DNA of 64,000 nt from Planctomycetota bacterium (GCA_022071975.1 JAJVIO010000008.1:1-64000); one strand, 5' to 3'; numbered from the stretch's first letter, positions 24,863 to 35,242 are shown. The notes: generated from the letters alone by a model not told the origin. Made by a program: numbers and translations.

Positions 24863-25951
24863 ATGGATAACCTGAAGAAAAACCTTCATTTCGTGGTGTT
24901 CGGCGCCGGGGTGCTGCTCGGCATCATCCTGCTGGTCGCCGGCATCATGGTGCGCGGCGGCACCGAGGACAAGCTTGCCGAGGCCCAGACCGGGCTGGCG
25001 GGCAAAACCAAGGTTGCCACGCGCGGCACGCTCGAAGAGGCCACCGCGCGCTCGGAACGCTTCGGCAGCTCGCTGCAGGACGCCGAGTCGAAGTTGCGCG
25101 GCATCGGCAGCGCCTTTGACGCCGGCTACCTTTCGCACCAGACGGGCGGCGAGTTCTACTCGGCCGAGGCGCGCCCCACGCTGCAGCGCCTGCGCCAGCG
25201 CTTCGCCGCGCTGTCCAGGCCCAACCCCATGCCGGCGCTGCTGGAGGGATGGGAAGTGTCGCGTTCAGGCGCAGAGCGCGTGCAGGAACAGGCCTGGGAG
25301 CAGCTTGAGCGCGAAATGACCTCGCCCTCGAACGACAAGATCCGCGAGATGCAGATGCGCCTGCGCATCCTCGATGAAGTGGCCACCACCTGCGAGAAGC
25401 TGGTCGAGACCGGCATCGGCGACGATTTCGGCTTCAAACTGACGGAAATCCGCTTCGAGGCCTACGGCGTGGCGGCCATCGGGACATACACCAACGAGTC
25501 CGACTCGCCCTGGCTGGCAATGCCGTTCAGCCTGAAGTTCGAGTGCTCGCCCTCGTTCGCCGTGGCGCTGGTGGACGAGCTGGTGAACCCGACCAGCCGC
25601 ACCATGAGCGCGACTGCCGACAAGAACCAGCGCAAGGGCTTCCCCATGCTGCTGGACATGATGCAGACCGAAATGACCGAGCGCCCGCCCGTGGTGCGCT
25701 ACGATATCAACAACGACGACAAGGGCGCCGTTGCGAACAAGCTGAACGAAAAGGGCGCAGGCATCACGCTGCCGTCCGACCCCAAGAAACTCGACCCCGC
25801 GGAGGGTGAGGGCAAGAAGCTGGTTGAGGCCGCGAGCAAAGACCTCAACCAGGACGACCGGCTGGCGTTGCCGGTCCGCGTAGGCCTGAAGATGAGGGCC
25901 GCCACGTTCAACAAGAACTGGCGCGCGGTGAAGAAGGAAGAAGAGAACTAG
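24863..25951 (+). CDS. PilO-like periplasmic protein with N-terminal anchor
   Basis: The 362-residue protein has one N-terminal membrane helix (about residues 9-29), then a coiled-coil stretch (about 35-80) and an alpha/beta region. Gene position directly after PilM-PilN and this layout match PilO. Sequence similarity is not obvious, so the name rests on topology and context. The C-terminal RVGLKMRAATFNKNWRAV could be a final strand. It should sit on the periplasmic face of the inner membrane and link to the secretin. Confidence 0.6.
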   Translation: MDNLKKNLHFVVFGAGVLLGIILLVAGIMVRGGTEDKLAEAQTGLAGKTKVATRGTLEEATARSERFGSSLQDAESKLRGIGSAFDAGYLSHQTGGEFYSAEARPTLQRLRQRFAALSRPNPMPALLEGWEVSRSGAERVQEQAWEQLEREMTSPSNDKIREMQMRLRILDEVATTCEKLVETGIGDDFGFKLTEIRFEAYGVAAIGTYTNESDSPWLAMPFSLKFECSPSFAVALVDELVNPTSRTMSATADKNQRKGFPMLLDMMQTEMTERPPVVRYDINNDDKGAVANKLNEKGAGITLPSDPKKLDPAEGEGKKLVEAASKDLNQDDRLALPVRVGLKMRAATFNKNWRAVKKEEEN

Positions 25952-26009
25952 AAATCCGGAGGAGGGATTAGAACCCCGATCTCCCCTTCCCCTAAAAGGG
26001 AAAAGGTTT

Positions 26010-27965
26010 ATGGCACAGGCAAAAAGTTCAGGAGCACTGGCGCAGTACGGCCCGGTGGCGGCCCCGTTGGCCGGCGTGGTGTTCGCGATCATTTTCATCG
26101 CGGGCGCAGTGGTGACCAGCGGCATCTCGGAGGGCACAGAAAAGCTCTCCGCGACGGTGGCGACGGTCCGCAAGCAGATGGACAACCCCAAGGCCGGGGA
26201 GTCGGAATCGGACATCCCGCTGGTGGACAACGTCACGGCCTCGCTGACGCCGGACAAGGGCGACAACTGGACCACGCCCCAGGGCAGCCGCAACCTGCTG
26301 GCGTTGCCCATCACCTGGGACGTCCAGATGGAAGACGCTGAGAAGGACGAATTCGCGTATTATGACGAGAATGCGGACGGCTACTGGGATCCGCTGGAGT
26401 TCCAGCGCACGCCCTACTTTGGCCGTCCTACAGACGACGGCAAGTTCGAAAACTGGGACCGCGACCCGACCGACGGCCAGATCAGCCGTAAAGAGCACAA
26501 AGACCCGCCGCGCAGCAATCGCGAGGCCTTTGACGAGGCTGACACAAATGATGACGGCTTCCTGACCGCCAAGGACGGCGAGATCACGACCGAGGAAGAG
26601 TACAACTGGGACCGCCACCCGTTCGACGGCAAGATCGACTTCACCGAGTACGAGAAGCGCTACGATCCAAAGGACGAAGTGGACTTTGGGCCCGTTTCCA
26701 ACGTGCAGGCACGGCTTGACCCGGCCACCATGGAAATCGTGGTGAGCTGGAGTGACCCGGACCTTGCCACGGCACCTGCCGACCTCGCTTACATGCTGGA
26801 GCGTCGTGCGCCGGAAACCGTCGCCAAGCGCATGACGGAATGGCGCAAGAAGGTGCAGGAGTACAACGCCAAGTACCGCGACTGGGAAGCTCGCTTCGAG
26901 AAGTGGTGGAACGCAGAGGCGGCCGAAGGCCAGAAGTCCAACAAGCAGCTGTTCCCGCGCCGGCCGGATGCGGAAAAGGAATTCGCCAAGACCGACGCCA
27001 AGCCGGTGCAGCCGCCCCAGCCCTCAGAGTGGGAGCCGGTCAACACCACGCCGCTGACGGGCAACGAGTACCGCGACAACTCGTTCGACCTGGACGTCAC
27101 CTACACCTACGCCGTGAAGATGGCGACCAAGAGCAACCCCAAGCGCGGCCAGCGCGCGGTGCAGGACGAAGCGCTGCCCGACTGGTACATCTACCCGGAC
27201 CGCGTCGCCACCGAGGGCCACCCGGTCGTGGTGCGTAACCGCGTTGAAATGAAGTGGTCAGGCGCGGCGCCGCCCAACGGCACCATCGCAATGGTCACCT
27301 GGCACAAGGTTTCCAGCGGCGACACCCACAGCTGGTACCGCGTGCAGGTCACCGAGATTTTCGGCCCCGACAACGACGTGATCGGCGGCAAGTTCAACAT
27401 GGCCGCCCTGCGCGATCGCAGCGTCAAGATGTTCGACACCGCCGGCACCGAGGTGAACGCCACGGAAATCCTGCCCGCTGACACGGAAATCGACTTCACC
27501 ACCGGCTTCAAGTTCGTGACCACCAGCGGCAAGGGCTTCCTGATCAGCTCACGCGAAGTCGGCGATTTCGAGCTGCCCAAGGCCACCCAGCAGGCCGCCA
27601 CGCCGGACACCCCGGCCGGCTCGGATGACTCCCTTGAAGTACGCTGCCTGGCCGTCAAGAGCGGCGCCAAGGAAGCAACTTTCGAGCTGACCCGCTGGAC
27701 CAAGGCCGGTGATGACTGGCTGCGGGTGATCTGGACCGGCTCTGCTGCCTCGGGCAAGGAGATCGGCGGCGACGTCCAGCTCGACAAGGCCGGCGCCGGC
27801 GTGGTGGTGAAAGACGCCACAGGCAAGACCCTCAGCGCCAGCGACCTCAAGAAGTACAAGGACCACACCGTGGACATGAAGGCCGGAACATTCGACGGCC
27901 TGAAAGATCGCACCGTGACGGTGGGGGGCAGCGACTTCGACCTGTTCGGCACCCTGTACCAGTAG
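26010..27965 (+). CDS. Membrane-anchored protein with EF-hand-like loops and an FN3-like domain
   Basis: Residues 15-40 form a membrane helix. Residues 115-230 contain four acidic loops: DENADGYWDPLE and DTNDDGFLTAKD fit the 12-residue EF-hand pattern, while DRDPTDGQISRKE and DRHPFDGKIDFTE have one extra residue. A beta region (VSNVQARLDPATMEIVVSWSDP, about 232) looks like a fibronectin type III domain. The C-terminal 130 residues hold two similar beta modules around SLEVRCLAVKSG and WLRVIWTG. No family name can be given. It is third in the pilM-secretin locus and is followed by a strong terminator, so the secretin gene has its own promoter. Confidence 0.65.
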   Translation: MAQAKSSGALAQYGPVAAPLAGVVFAIIFIAGAVVTSGISEGTEKLSATVATVRKQMDNPKAGESESDIPLVDNVTASLTPDKGDNWTTPQGSRNLLALPITWDVQMEDAEKDEFAYYDENADGYWDPLEFQRTPYFGRPTDDGKFENWDRDPTDGQISRKEHKDPPRSNREAFDEADTNDDGFLTAKDGEITTEEEYNWDRHPFDGKIDFTEYEKRYDPKDEVDFGPVSNVQARLDPATMEIVVSWSDPDLATAPADLAYMLERRAPETVAKRMTEWRKKVQEYNAKYRDWEARFEKWWNAEAAEGQKSNKQLFPRRPDAEKEFAKTDAKPVQPPQPSEWEPVNTTPLTGNEYRDNSFDLDVTYTYAVKMATKSNPKRGQRAVQDEALPDWYIYPDRVATEGHPVVVRNRVEMKWSGAAPPNGTIAMVTWHKVSSGDTHSWYRVQVTEIFGPDNDVIGGKFNMAALRDRSVKMFDTAGTEVNATEILPADTEIDFTTGFKFVTTSGKGFLISSREVGDFELPKATQQAATPDTPAGSDDSLEVRCLAVKSGAKEATFELTRWTKAGDDWLRVIWTGSAASGKEIGGDVQLDKAGAGVVVKDATGKTLSASDLKKYKDHTVDMKAGTFDGLKDRTVTVGGSDFDLFGTLYQ

Positions 27966-27980
27966 CCCGGTAAGCAGCAT

Positions 27981-28011
27981 AAAGACCCGGCCATCACGGC
28001 CGGGTCTTTTC
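27981..28011 (+). terminator. Strong terminator before the secretin gene
   Basis: A perfect 12-bp stem, AAAGACCCGGCC (27981-27992) with GGCCGGGTCTTT (27998-28009), closes a five-base loop and ends in a T run. Confidence 0.85.
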
Positions 28012-28103
28012 GTTTGCCTATGATCACATGGCGGTGGATACTGACATACTGGAAATGCCCCTCGAACATGACGCAAGGGTGACAGCCGAAAGCATCTAGA
28101 GCG

Positions 28104-28131
28104 TTGACACCAACTGCCTTGCGGCTAAATT
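28104..28131 (+). promoter_or_regulatory. Sigma-70-like promoter of the secretin gene
   Basis: TTGACA (28104-28109, consensus) and TAAATT (28126-28131) are 16 bases apart, about 80 bases before the start codon and directly after a terminator. Confidence 0.55.
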
Positions 28132-28210
28132 GAAGACCCCCTCCGATATTTCGTGTGGACCCCTACGCATCTTCCCCGGGATGACCCCGACGGATGAGGA
28201 GCGATCAAGC

Positions 28211-30907
28211 ATGAAGTTAGGGATCACGAAGCGGCTTTCGATGGCCGCTGTTGCCGGTTTCACGGGACTGCTTGCCGCCTGCGCGACAAGCCCGGCGCCC
28301 GCTGATGATGTGAACGTAACGCCCACGACCGACGACTACGTGTCGCGCTTCGAGGATGACGGCAGCAAGCCCGCCACCCGCGAAGAGCGCCGCGAGAAGG
28401 CGATCGAGAGCGACACCGAGGCGTCCGGCCAGCCCAAGGAAGTGGCCAGCCGCGGCGAGCGTGCCGCGCGCGGCGCCATCGAGGGCGTGAACGACAAGGA
28501 CATCAAGGAGCTGGCGCAGTTCTACGCCAACGAGGCGGCGCGCCTGTACCAGGACAAGCGCTACACCGAGGCCGGCGACTACGCCCGCGACGCGCTGTTG
28601 ATGGACCCGAACAACGCCGTCGCGCAGCAGATCAAGTCCAACGTCGACCAGGCGCTGGGCGTGGCCCGCAGCCCCAGTGAGAACATGGCCCGCGCCCGCA
28701 GCGAAGAAGAATCCGCGCTGCGCGCCGAGGCGGTGTACGAGATCAGCCACGGGCTCGATGTCGCCAGCCGCTACATTTCGCAGGGCCAGTACGCCGAGGC
28801 GATCGCCGAGCTCGAGAAGGTGCTCGACACCATCCGCTGGACCGACTACATGATCGAGACCGAAGGTTTCGAGCGCGAAGCCCGGCTGATGATACAGGAG
28901 GCCACCAACCTGCGTGAAAAGTCGCGCCTTGACGACTTCGTCAAGATCCGCGAGCAGGAACGCCGCCTGCGCGAGCTCGAGATCCAGCAGGAGCTTGACC
29001 GCTACCGCGAAGAGATCCGCAACCTGTACGACCAGGCCAAGGAATACTTCGACCGCCGCGAGTACAAAGACGCCGTGGTGGTGCTGAACAAGATCCTGCG
29101 CGAAGACCCGTACAATGAGCAGGTCTCGCGCCTCAAGCAGATCGCCACCAACCTTGACCAGGGCAAGCGCGACCGCGCCGCCTGGGAAGACTTCAACCGC
29201 AACTGGCGCGAGTCGATGGAGCTGATCAAGGCCATCACCCCGATGCCGACGGACGACATCAACCTGGCCTCCTACGAGGACTGGATGGCCACCAACGAGC
29301 GCGCCCGCGTGCTCGAGGCTTCGCGCCAGACGCCCCTCAGCAAGGAAGACATCGCGGTCCGCAGCGCGCTCGAAAACGTGACGCTGGCGCTGTTCTTCGA
29401 GGGCTCGACCCTTGACGAAGTGATCGCCAAGTTCCGCACCGAGGGCAACATCAACATCCTGCGCGCCCGCGCCGTGGACGGCGAAGGCACCACCGTTGAC
29501 CTGGACATCGGCCGCGTAAAGCTGCGCCAGGCCCTTGACCTGGTGTGCGACCAGTCCGACCTGTCCTGGCGCGTGGAAAACGGCGCGGTGATCATCGACG
29601 AAGCCGGCGCCGGCGAAGGCCGCAACGTGGTGCGTCGCGTGTTCAACGTGGCGGACCTGCTGATCAACCTGCGCACGTTCAAGGGTGACGAGCCCCGCCT
29701 GTCCGGAGACACCGAGCGTGAGTCGCGCCTGGGCTCCGAAGAGGAAGAAGAAGAAGCCGACCCGCTGGCCATCGACGACCTGCTGGAAGTGATCGAGGAA
29801 GCCATCGCCCCCGAAAGCTGGGGCCTCGACGGCCACGGCCTCACCACACGCCAGCAGGACCTGATCGTGTTGAACAGCCCGGACAACATTGACCGCGTTG
29901 CCAACCTGCTGGCCGACCTGCGCCGCAGCCAGGGCCTCACGGTGTCGGTGGAAGCCCGCTTCATCACCATCCGCGACGACTTCCTGGAAGACATCGGTCT
30001 CGACTTCCGAGGCATCGGCGGCAGCCCGCAGATCCCGGCGCCCGGTATTCCGCCGGTCCCCGCGGCCCTGGACGACATCCAGTTCGGCAACAACAGCAAT
30101 CCGGCCGGCCCCGGTGGCTCAGGCAATGACGCCGGCTTCTTCTTCCAGGACATGCCGCCTTCGGGCAACGTGCGCATCGACCAGCGCGCGCGTATCGAGA
30201 ACCTGTTTGACCAGAGCCTTGGCGGCCAGCGCGGCAACCAGGGCGTCACCAACCGTGGCGGCATGACCTTCCAGATGGCCTTCATCGACAACCCGGAAGT
30301 GAACGCCATCCTGCGCGCCGTGCGCAAGCGTGAACGCGCCACCATGCTGACCGCGCCGCGCATCACCGTGCACAACACCCAGCGCGCCCACGTCAGCATC
30401 CTGAACGAGGTCGCCTACATCCGTGACTTCGACACCAACACCGCGACCGGTGTGGCCGTGGCTGACCCGGTGGTGGACGTGATCCGCGACGGCATCGTGC
30501 TGGACGTGCGCCCGACCATCAGCGCCGACCGCCGCTACGTGACGCTGGAGCTGCGCCCGACGCTGGCCACCCTGCTGCGCCCGATCCCCACCTTCACTAC
30601 CAGCCTCGGCGTGGGTACCCCGGTGGCGATCCAGACCCCGCAGCTCACCCTGCAGCGCATCCGCACCACCATTACCCTGCCGGACGGCGGCAGCTTCGTG
30701 ATCGGCGGCCTGCGCCACATGAGCGAAACCCAGGTTGACTCAGGCATTCCGATCATCAGCGACCTGCCCCTGATCGGCGCGCTGTTCACCCGCAAGGGCA
30801 AGAGCGTGGTCCGCCAGGATATCGTGATCGTGGTCAGCGCCCGCATCATTGACCTCGAAGAGGAAGAGCAGTACCAGTACGGCGCCGGCCCCACCCAGCC
30901 GCGCTAA
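28211..30907 (+). CDS. Lipoprotein secretin, GspD/PilQ family
   Basis: Secretins form large gated channels in the outer membrane. The 898-residue protein starts with a lipoprotein signal (lipobox LLAAC, Cys about residue 26), then a charged helical region with TPR-like repeats (about 90-370). An STN-like module follows (NVTLALFFEGSTLDEVIAKF, about 390), then an N1-like domain and the C-terminal secretin core. The core includes VDVIRDGIVLDVRPTISADR, PQLTLQRIRTTITLPDGGSF, VIGGL and SDLPLIGALFTRK. A Gly/Pro/Asn-rich insert lies about 620-670. ATG 28211 has GAGGAG upstream. The N-terminal TPR region is not usual for PilQ and may anchor the two TPR-like proteins encoded next. Confidence 0.9.
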   Translation: MKLGITKRLSMAAVAGFTGLLAACATSPAPADDVNVTPTTDDYVSRFEDDGSKPATREERREKAIESDTEASGQPKEVASRGERAARGAIEGVNDKDIKELAQFYANEAARLYQDKRYTEAGDYARDALLMDPNNAVAQQIKSNVDQALGVARSPSENMARARSEEESALRAEAVYEISHGLDVASRYISQGQYAEAIAELEKVLDTIRWTDYMIETEGFEREARLMIQEATNLREKSRLDDFVKIREQERRLRELEIQQELDRYREEIRNLYDQAKEYFDRREYKDAVVVLNKILREDPYNEQVSRLKQIATNLDQGKRDRAAWEDFNRNWRESMELIKAITPMPTDDINLASYEDWMATNERARVLEASRQTPLSKEDIAVRSALENVTLALFFEGSTLDEVIAKFRTEGNINILRARAVDGEGTTVDLDIGRVKLRQALDLVCDQSDLSWRVENGAVIIDEAGAGEGRNVVRRVFNVADLLINLRTFKGDEPRLSGDTERESRLGSEEEEEEADPLAIDDLLEVIEEAIAPESWGLDGHGLTTRQQDLIVLNSPDNIDRVANLLADLRRSQGLTVSVEARFITIRDDFLEDIGLDFRGIGGSPQIPAPGIPPVPAALDDIQFGNNSNPAGPGGSGNDAGFFFQDMPPSGNVRIDQRARIENLFDQSLGGQRGNQGVTNRGGMTFQMAFIDNPEVNAILRAVRKRERATMLTAPRITVHNTQRAHVSILNEVAYIRDFDTNTATGVAVADPVVDVIRDGIVLDVRPTISADRRYVTLELRPTLATLLRPIPTFTTSLGVGTPVAIQTPQLTLQRIRTTITLPDGGSFVIGGLRHMSETQVDSGIPIISDLPLIGALFTRKGKSVVRQDIVIVVSARIIDLEEEEQYQYGAGPTQPR

Positions 30908-30918
30908 GCATCGCACAA

Positions 30919-30996
30919 AAATCAAGACCCCCGGCCTCGCCCGGGTTCCCAGCCGGTCGAAAGACCGGCTGGGTGTGTGTCCGGGGGCCTTGATTT
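30919..30996. terminator. Nested double hairpin after the secretin gene
   Basis: An inner perfect 11-bp stem (CCCAGCCGGTC 30948-30958, GACCGGCTGGG 30963-30973) closes a GAAA tetraloop. It sits inside an outer 16-bp stem (30919-30934 with 30981-30996) having one mismatch. The outer 3' arm ends CTTGATTT. A third small hairpin (31000-31013) follows. Confidence 0.7.
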
Positions 30997-31129
30997 AAAG
31001 CCCGTCTCCGGGCAAAAATGCACTGAACCCCCGGCGTTACTTATCCGTTTGCCTTTGGTATAGAAGTGCGTCCCGAACGCACCTACACAACTATTTTCCG
31101 TCTCCGGGGCTACAACGGAGCAGGTGGAC

Positions 31130-34100
31130 ATGCCCAATCAATCAAGGTTCATGACAATGCCCAGAATCCTCGCAGGGCTTGCGGTGGCGCTTGTGCTCAG
31201 CCTCGCCGCAGGTGACGTTCACGCGCGCGACATGGTCGAGTACGGCCGCTACCTCGGCGTACGCCTCCAGATGTGGGAGGAATCCTACGAGGTACTGGAC
31301 AAGATCATCGACAGCGGCAGCGCCGATGAAAAGGCGCGCGCCCGGCGCAACAAGGCCGAGGTAATGAAGGCCGAGGCTGACGCCATCTACAGCGAAGACC
31401 AGGACGACAGCGCGCGCACCGCCCGCTACGGCAAGGCGCTGGCTGTGTTCGGCGACCCTGATGACCCGGCCGGCGTGGTGGCCAAGGGCGTGATGCAGCT
31501 TGATCTGGCGCTGGCCCTGCGCCGCACGGACCCTGACGCGGCCCGCGGCTACTGCGACGACGCGATCAAGATGCTGAACGACCAGCGCGTCTACCTGGAC
31601 GAGAAGGTGCGCTTCCAGAACCCGGCGACGTGGGACAAGGTCTACCCTGACTACAGCCGCCTGTATTACCACTTCTGCCGCGGCTACTACGTGAAGGGCA
31701 TGACCTACGAGTCCGGCTCCGGCGACCGCGAAGCAAACTTCAAGCTGTGCGAGCGCAACATCGGCGAGTTCCTGTTCTCGCTCGATTACCCGACCGAAGA
31801 GCAGGTGTTGACGTACCCGCTGCTCGGCGACATCGAGATCGCCCGCGGTCACCCGGAAGCCGCGGTTGCGCAATTCACCGGCTGCGTCAGCTTCCTGAAG
31901 GGCGAAGCCGCCACCGATTACCTCGGGCGCCTGGCGCTCGAGCACGGCTACCTGCGCGCAGCTGAGCTGCTCACCACCGAGCTCGACTACGACCCCAAGA
32001 ACCTCGAGAAGTGCGTTGACCTGTACACGGAGGCCTACACCAAGTACGGCCAGATCCCCGAGCTGAACTTCCAGTTCAAGCGCTTCCAGCTGTACCGCAT
32101 CAGCGCGCTGATCAAGCTGGGCGACGAGGCCAAGGTGCGCGGCGCCATCGACCAGCTGTTCAAGCTGGCCGCCGACCGTGACGTCACCTTCCGCCGCCAG
32201 GCGCTGGTGGTGCTGGCGGACATCGCCACACGCGACAACCTCGACAACGAGCTGCGCTTCAAGTGCGCGGGCATGGTCTACGCCGAGCTGGACACCAACC
32301 CGGTGTCGGTGATCCTCAAGAACATCCAGGCCTACCAGTCGCTGATCGTGGCCTGCAAGGATGCGAAGACCTTTGAGACATACGCGCCTGCCTGCTTCAC
32401 CCGCATCGGCGAAATGTACTCGCGCATGTGGCGCTTCCTTGATGCCGCGCTGGTGTACCGCGAGGCCTGCTACCGCACCCTGTACTTCGCCGAGAAGTTC
32501 GGCCCGGACGACACGGTGCCCGATCACATGAAGGACCGCTGCGCGCTGATCAAGGACGGCAAGTCGCTGAACAACTTCCCGGCGGAAATGTCGAACCTGT
32601 TCGCGCGCCACGCCGGCTTCCTGGTTCACAAGGACCTGGGCGAGCCGAACAACAAGTTCTTCCAGAAGCTGTCGTCGGATGCCGACCAGTTGAAGGCCGA
32701 GCTGGCGGGCAAAGCCGCCAAGATGGAGCTCGCCTACAAGTCAGCCAACGAGCTCTATCGCGACAAGAAGTTCCACCAGGCCGCGGTGCGCATGGTGAGC
32801 CTGCCCGCTGAATTCCGCAGCTATCACATTGCCCTGTACATCGGCGCCAAGGCCTACTTCAACGTGTCGGAGGATCCCAACGCCCCGCGTCACAACCGCC
32901 GCGGCGAGCAGGACAAAGACAACTACAAGTGGGATATCGAGGACGCCGAGTGGTACGCGGCCCAGCGTGCGCGTCACGCTGCGGATCTCGGTTCGCTGCC
33001 CGCGTCGCTGTATGACGGTGTTGAGAAGTCGCACTGGGACGCGATCGTGGAAGGTTCCACAGCTGACCAGCTCGCGAACTGGCACAAGGCGGTCTACTAC
33101 TACAAGAAGTATTTCCTGTTCGAGGCCAAGAAGGCCTGGGACGAAATCAGCCCCGTGCTGGAGGGCAAGGAAAGGCCGGGCATCGCCGACGCCATCGGCG
33201 CCATTGCCGAGGTGCGCAACGCCAAGTGGCTGCGCGACAACCCCAGCGGCAAGGGCGAGCCCGACGCTGACATGAAGCGCATGGGCTTTGCCGCCTATGA
33301 CCTGGCCTACCTGCTGCGCAACCCGCCCCGCAAGCTGGATGACGCGACCCGCGCCGCGCTGCTGGAAGCCGAGCGCCCGCTGGCGCTGGGCATCCTGGCG
33401 CCGTACTGGAAGTGGTTCGGCAGCCACCTGGCGGACAGCCCGAACTACAAGCAGGGTTCGCTGCGGCTGTCCTTCGGCGCGCTCTCCGAGTCGCGTGACG
33501 AGGACGCTTGCGAAGAAGTCTACCGCGCCTACATCGAGTCATTCCCCGACGACACCGCCCAGATCAAGTACATGGTCAGCAACCTGTACGCCATCCTGCG
33601 CGAGAAGTTGACACCCAAGACCAGCGCCATGGCGCTGGCATCCTCGAAGCTGGTCTCCTACTCGAACCTGCTGAAAAAGAACTCGTTCGAGCGCATCAAC
33701 GGCGGCGCCAAAGACGCGGACGGCAACCCGCTGCCCGGCTTCGCCGACGACGAAAAGCGCCTCAATGAAGCCAAGGGTCTGCACCAGAAGCGCATGATCC
33801 TGGCCGAGCACTTCTGGCAGCGCTGGATGCTCGAGCAATTCCTCGATGCCGAGCGCAACCAGGAGCTGCGCGAGTTCCTGCCCGATCTGAAAGACGCCGT
33901 CGAGCAGAAGTGGAAGGCCATGGCCGAAGAGTACCCGCAGCGCTGGGCCAAGGCCGTGCGCGCCGAGTACGACACGCAGATGAAGAAGGACAGCTTCAAG
34001 CCGGTGAAGGACGAACTGACCAAGGCCCTGGCCGGCGTAACCGACTACGAGATCGTGGACAAGATCAAGGCCGTGCAGGATGCCGAGGCCGCCAAGCAGG

Positions 34101-35242
34101 GTGGCGACGGCGCCAAGATTGCGCTGCTGGCCGACCTGCTGGCGTTCATCACGGTCTCAACGGACGCGCTTGCCTATTTCACGGGCACCATCTTCATCTA
34201 CGACCTGGGCGGCTTCCTCGAGAAGCTGGCGCAGGACGTGGACGAGCGCGCCCGTCCTTCCACCACCCGTATCCTCAAGTATTACGAGGAATACCGCATG
34301 CAGCGCGGCCAGGGCGGCATGGACAGCCTGACCGAGAAGGACGTCAAGCTGCTCGGCAAGCAGTACTTCCGCATCCGCGACTGGGCCAACACCGTCAAGT
34401 ACCTCGGCAACTACGTCGAGCGCTTCGGCGGCGACCGCGCCTGGGGCAAGGAAACCGAGGTGCCCGTCGACCAGCGCAGCAAGCGGATCGGCAAGACCTC
34501 AAGCGGCAACGAACTCGAGATCAAGTACATGCTCGGCACCGCCTACCTCGAGCTGTTCAAGGAAGGCAAGGACGTCGAGAACCTGAAGAAATCCGCCCTG
34601 CTGATGCGCCGCTGCTGGTGCTTCAACCTGGTGCGCGACGCCAACGAGGTCGGCGGCAAGCAGTACAACTGGGTCAAGAGCACCAACGCCGATGACACCG
34701 ACCTGCAGAAGGCCATCGAGGACTACTACCTGTACGTCGGCCGCACCATGGCCGAGATCTTCCTGCTGCTGCACGGGCAGAAGGACGTCAAGATCGCCTG
34801 GCCGGCCTACGCCGACCAGTACACCAAGTCGCTGGAGCCCAAGAAGGAGGGTGACAAGGTGGTAACCCAGGGCGTGCCGGCCGACGCGGCGGGCTGCCTT
34901 TGGCACGCCTCGCAGATTCACCTGCGCATCTGGGCCAGCTTCAAGCTGCTGGGCGCCTACCAGTTCCGCGGCGAGTTCCGTGAGAACCTGGAAAGCTGGC
35001 TGAAGCTCAGCGTGCGCTGGCTGCAGACTTACGGCGACAAGGACATGGGCATTGAAGAACTGAAAGGCGCCGGCGTGACGCAGCAGGCCCAGGGCGCCTA
35101 TGACGTGGCCCTCAGCGAGAGCAGCCTGGAAGCCACCTACCTTCCCGATGAAATGAAGCAGTACCTGGCGCGCCTCAAGGACTACGCCAAGCAGCTCGAG
35201 AAGGTGTGCAAGGAAAAGAAGATTGACCTGAAGACCGCCTAG
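31130..35242 (+). CDS. Very large exported helical-repeat (TPR-like) protein
   Basis: The 1370-residue product has a signal peptide (RILAGLAVALVLSLAAGDVHA) and is otherwise almost entirely helical, with TPR-like pairs such as AAVAQFTGCVSFLKGEAATDYLGRLAL and many Tyr/Ala/Leu-spaced helices. No catalytic motif is visible. ATG 31130 follows GGAG by nine bases. TPR-like proteins often act as assembly platforms. Its place between the secretin and ExbB genes suggests it belongs to the same envelope machine. Codon use matches its neighbours. Confidence 0.7.
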   Translation: MPNQSRFMTMPRILAGLAVALVLSLAAGDVHARDMVEYGRYLGVRLQMWEESYEVLDKIIDSGSADEKARARRNKAEVMKAEADAIYSEDQDDSARTARYGKALAVFGDPDDPAGVVAKGVMQLDLALALRRTDPDAARGYCDDAIKMLNDQRVYLDEKVRFQNPATWDKVYPDYSRLYYHFCRGYYVKGMTYESGSGDREANFKLCERNIGEFLFSLDYPTEEQVLTYPLLGDIEIARGHPEAAVAQFTGCVSFLKGEAATDYLGRLALEHGYLRAAELLTTELDYDPKNLEKCVDLYTEAYTKYGQIPELNFQFKRFQLYRISALIKLGDEAKVRGAIDQLFKLAADRDVTFRRQALVVLADIATRDNLDNELRFKCAGMVYAELDTNPVSVILKNIQAYQSLIVACKDAKTFETYAPACFTRIGEMYSRMWRFLDAALVYREACYRTLYFAEKFGPDDTVPDHMKDRCALIKDGKSLNNFPAEMSNLFARHAGFLVHKDLGEPNNKFFQKLSSDADQLKAELAGKAAKMELAYKSANELYRDKKFHQAAVRMVSLPAEFRSYHIALYIGAKAYFNVSEDPNAPRHNRRGEQDKDNYKWDIEDAEWYAAQRARHAADLGSLPASLYDGVEKSHWDAIVEGSTADQLANWHKAVYYYKKYFLFEAKKAWDEISPVLEGKERPGIADAIGAIAEVRNAKWLRDNPSGKGEPDADMKRMGFAAYDLAYLLRNPPRKLDDATRAALLEAERPLALGILAPYWKWFGSHLADSPNYKQGSLRLSFGALSESRDEDACEEVYRAYIESFPDDTAQIKYMVSNLYAILREKLTPKTSAMALASSKLVSYSNLLKKNSFERINGGAKDADGNPLPGFADDEKRLNEAKGLHQKRMILAEHFWQRWMLEQFLDAERNQELREFLPDLKDAVEQKWKAMAEEYPQRWAKAVRAEYDTQMKKDSFKPVKDELTKALAGVTDYEIVDKIKAVQDAEAAKQGGDGAKIALLADLLAFITVSTDALAYFTGTIFIYDLGGFLEKLAQDVDERARPSTTRILKYYEEYRMQRGQGGMDSLTEKDVKLLGKQYFRIRDWANTVKYLGNYVERFGGDRAWGKETEVPVDQRSKRIGKTSSGNELEIKYMLGTAYLELFKEGKDVENLKKSALLMRRCWCFNLVRDANEVGGKQYNWVKSTNADDTDLQKAIEDYYLYVGRTMAEIFLLLHGQKDVKIAWPAYADQYTKSLEPKKEGDKVVTQGVPADAAGCLWHASQIHLRIWASFKLLGAYQFRGEFRENLESWLKLSVRWLQTYGDKDMGIEELKGAGVTQQAQGAYDVALSESSLEATYLPDEMKQYLARLKDYAKQLEKVCKEKKIDLKTA

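Noticed and set aside
28217-29836. 539-codon reverse-strand open frame
   Set aside because: It mirrors the helical part of the secretin gene and reads as Val/Ala/Leu/His-rich shadow sequence.
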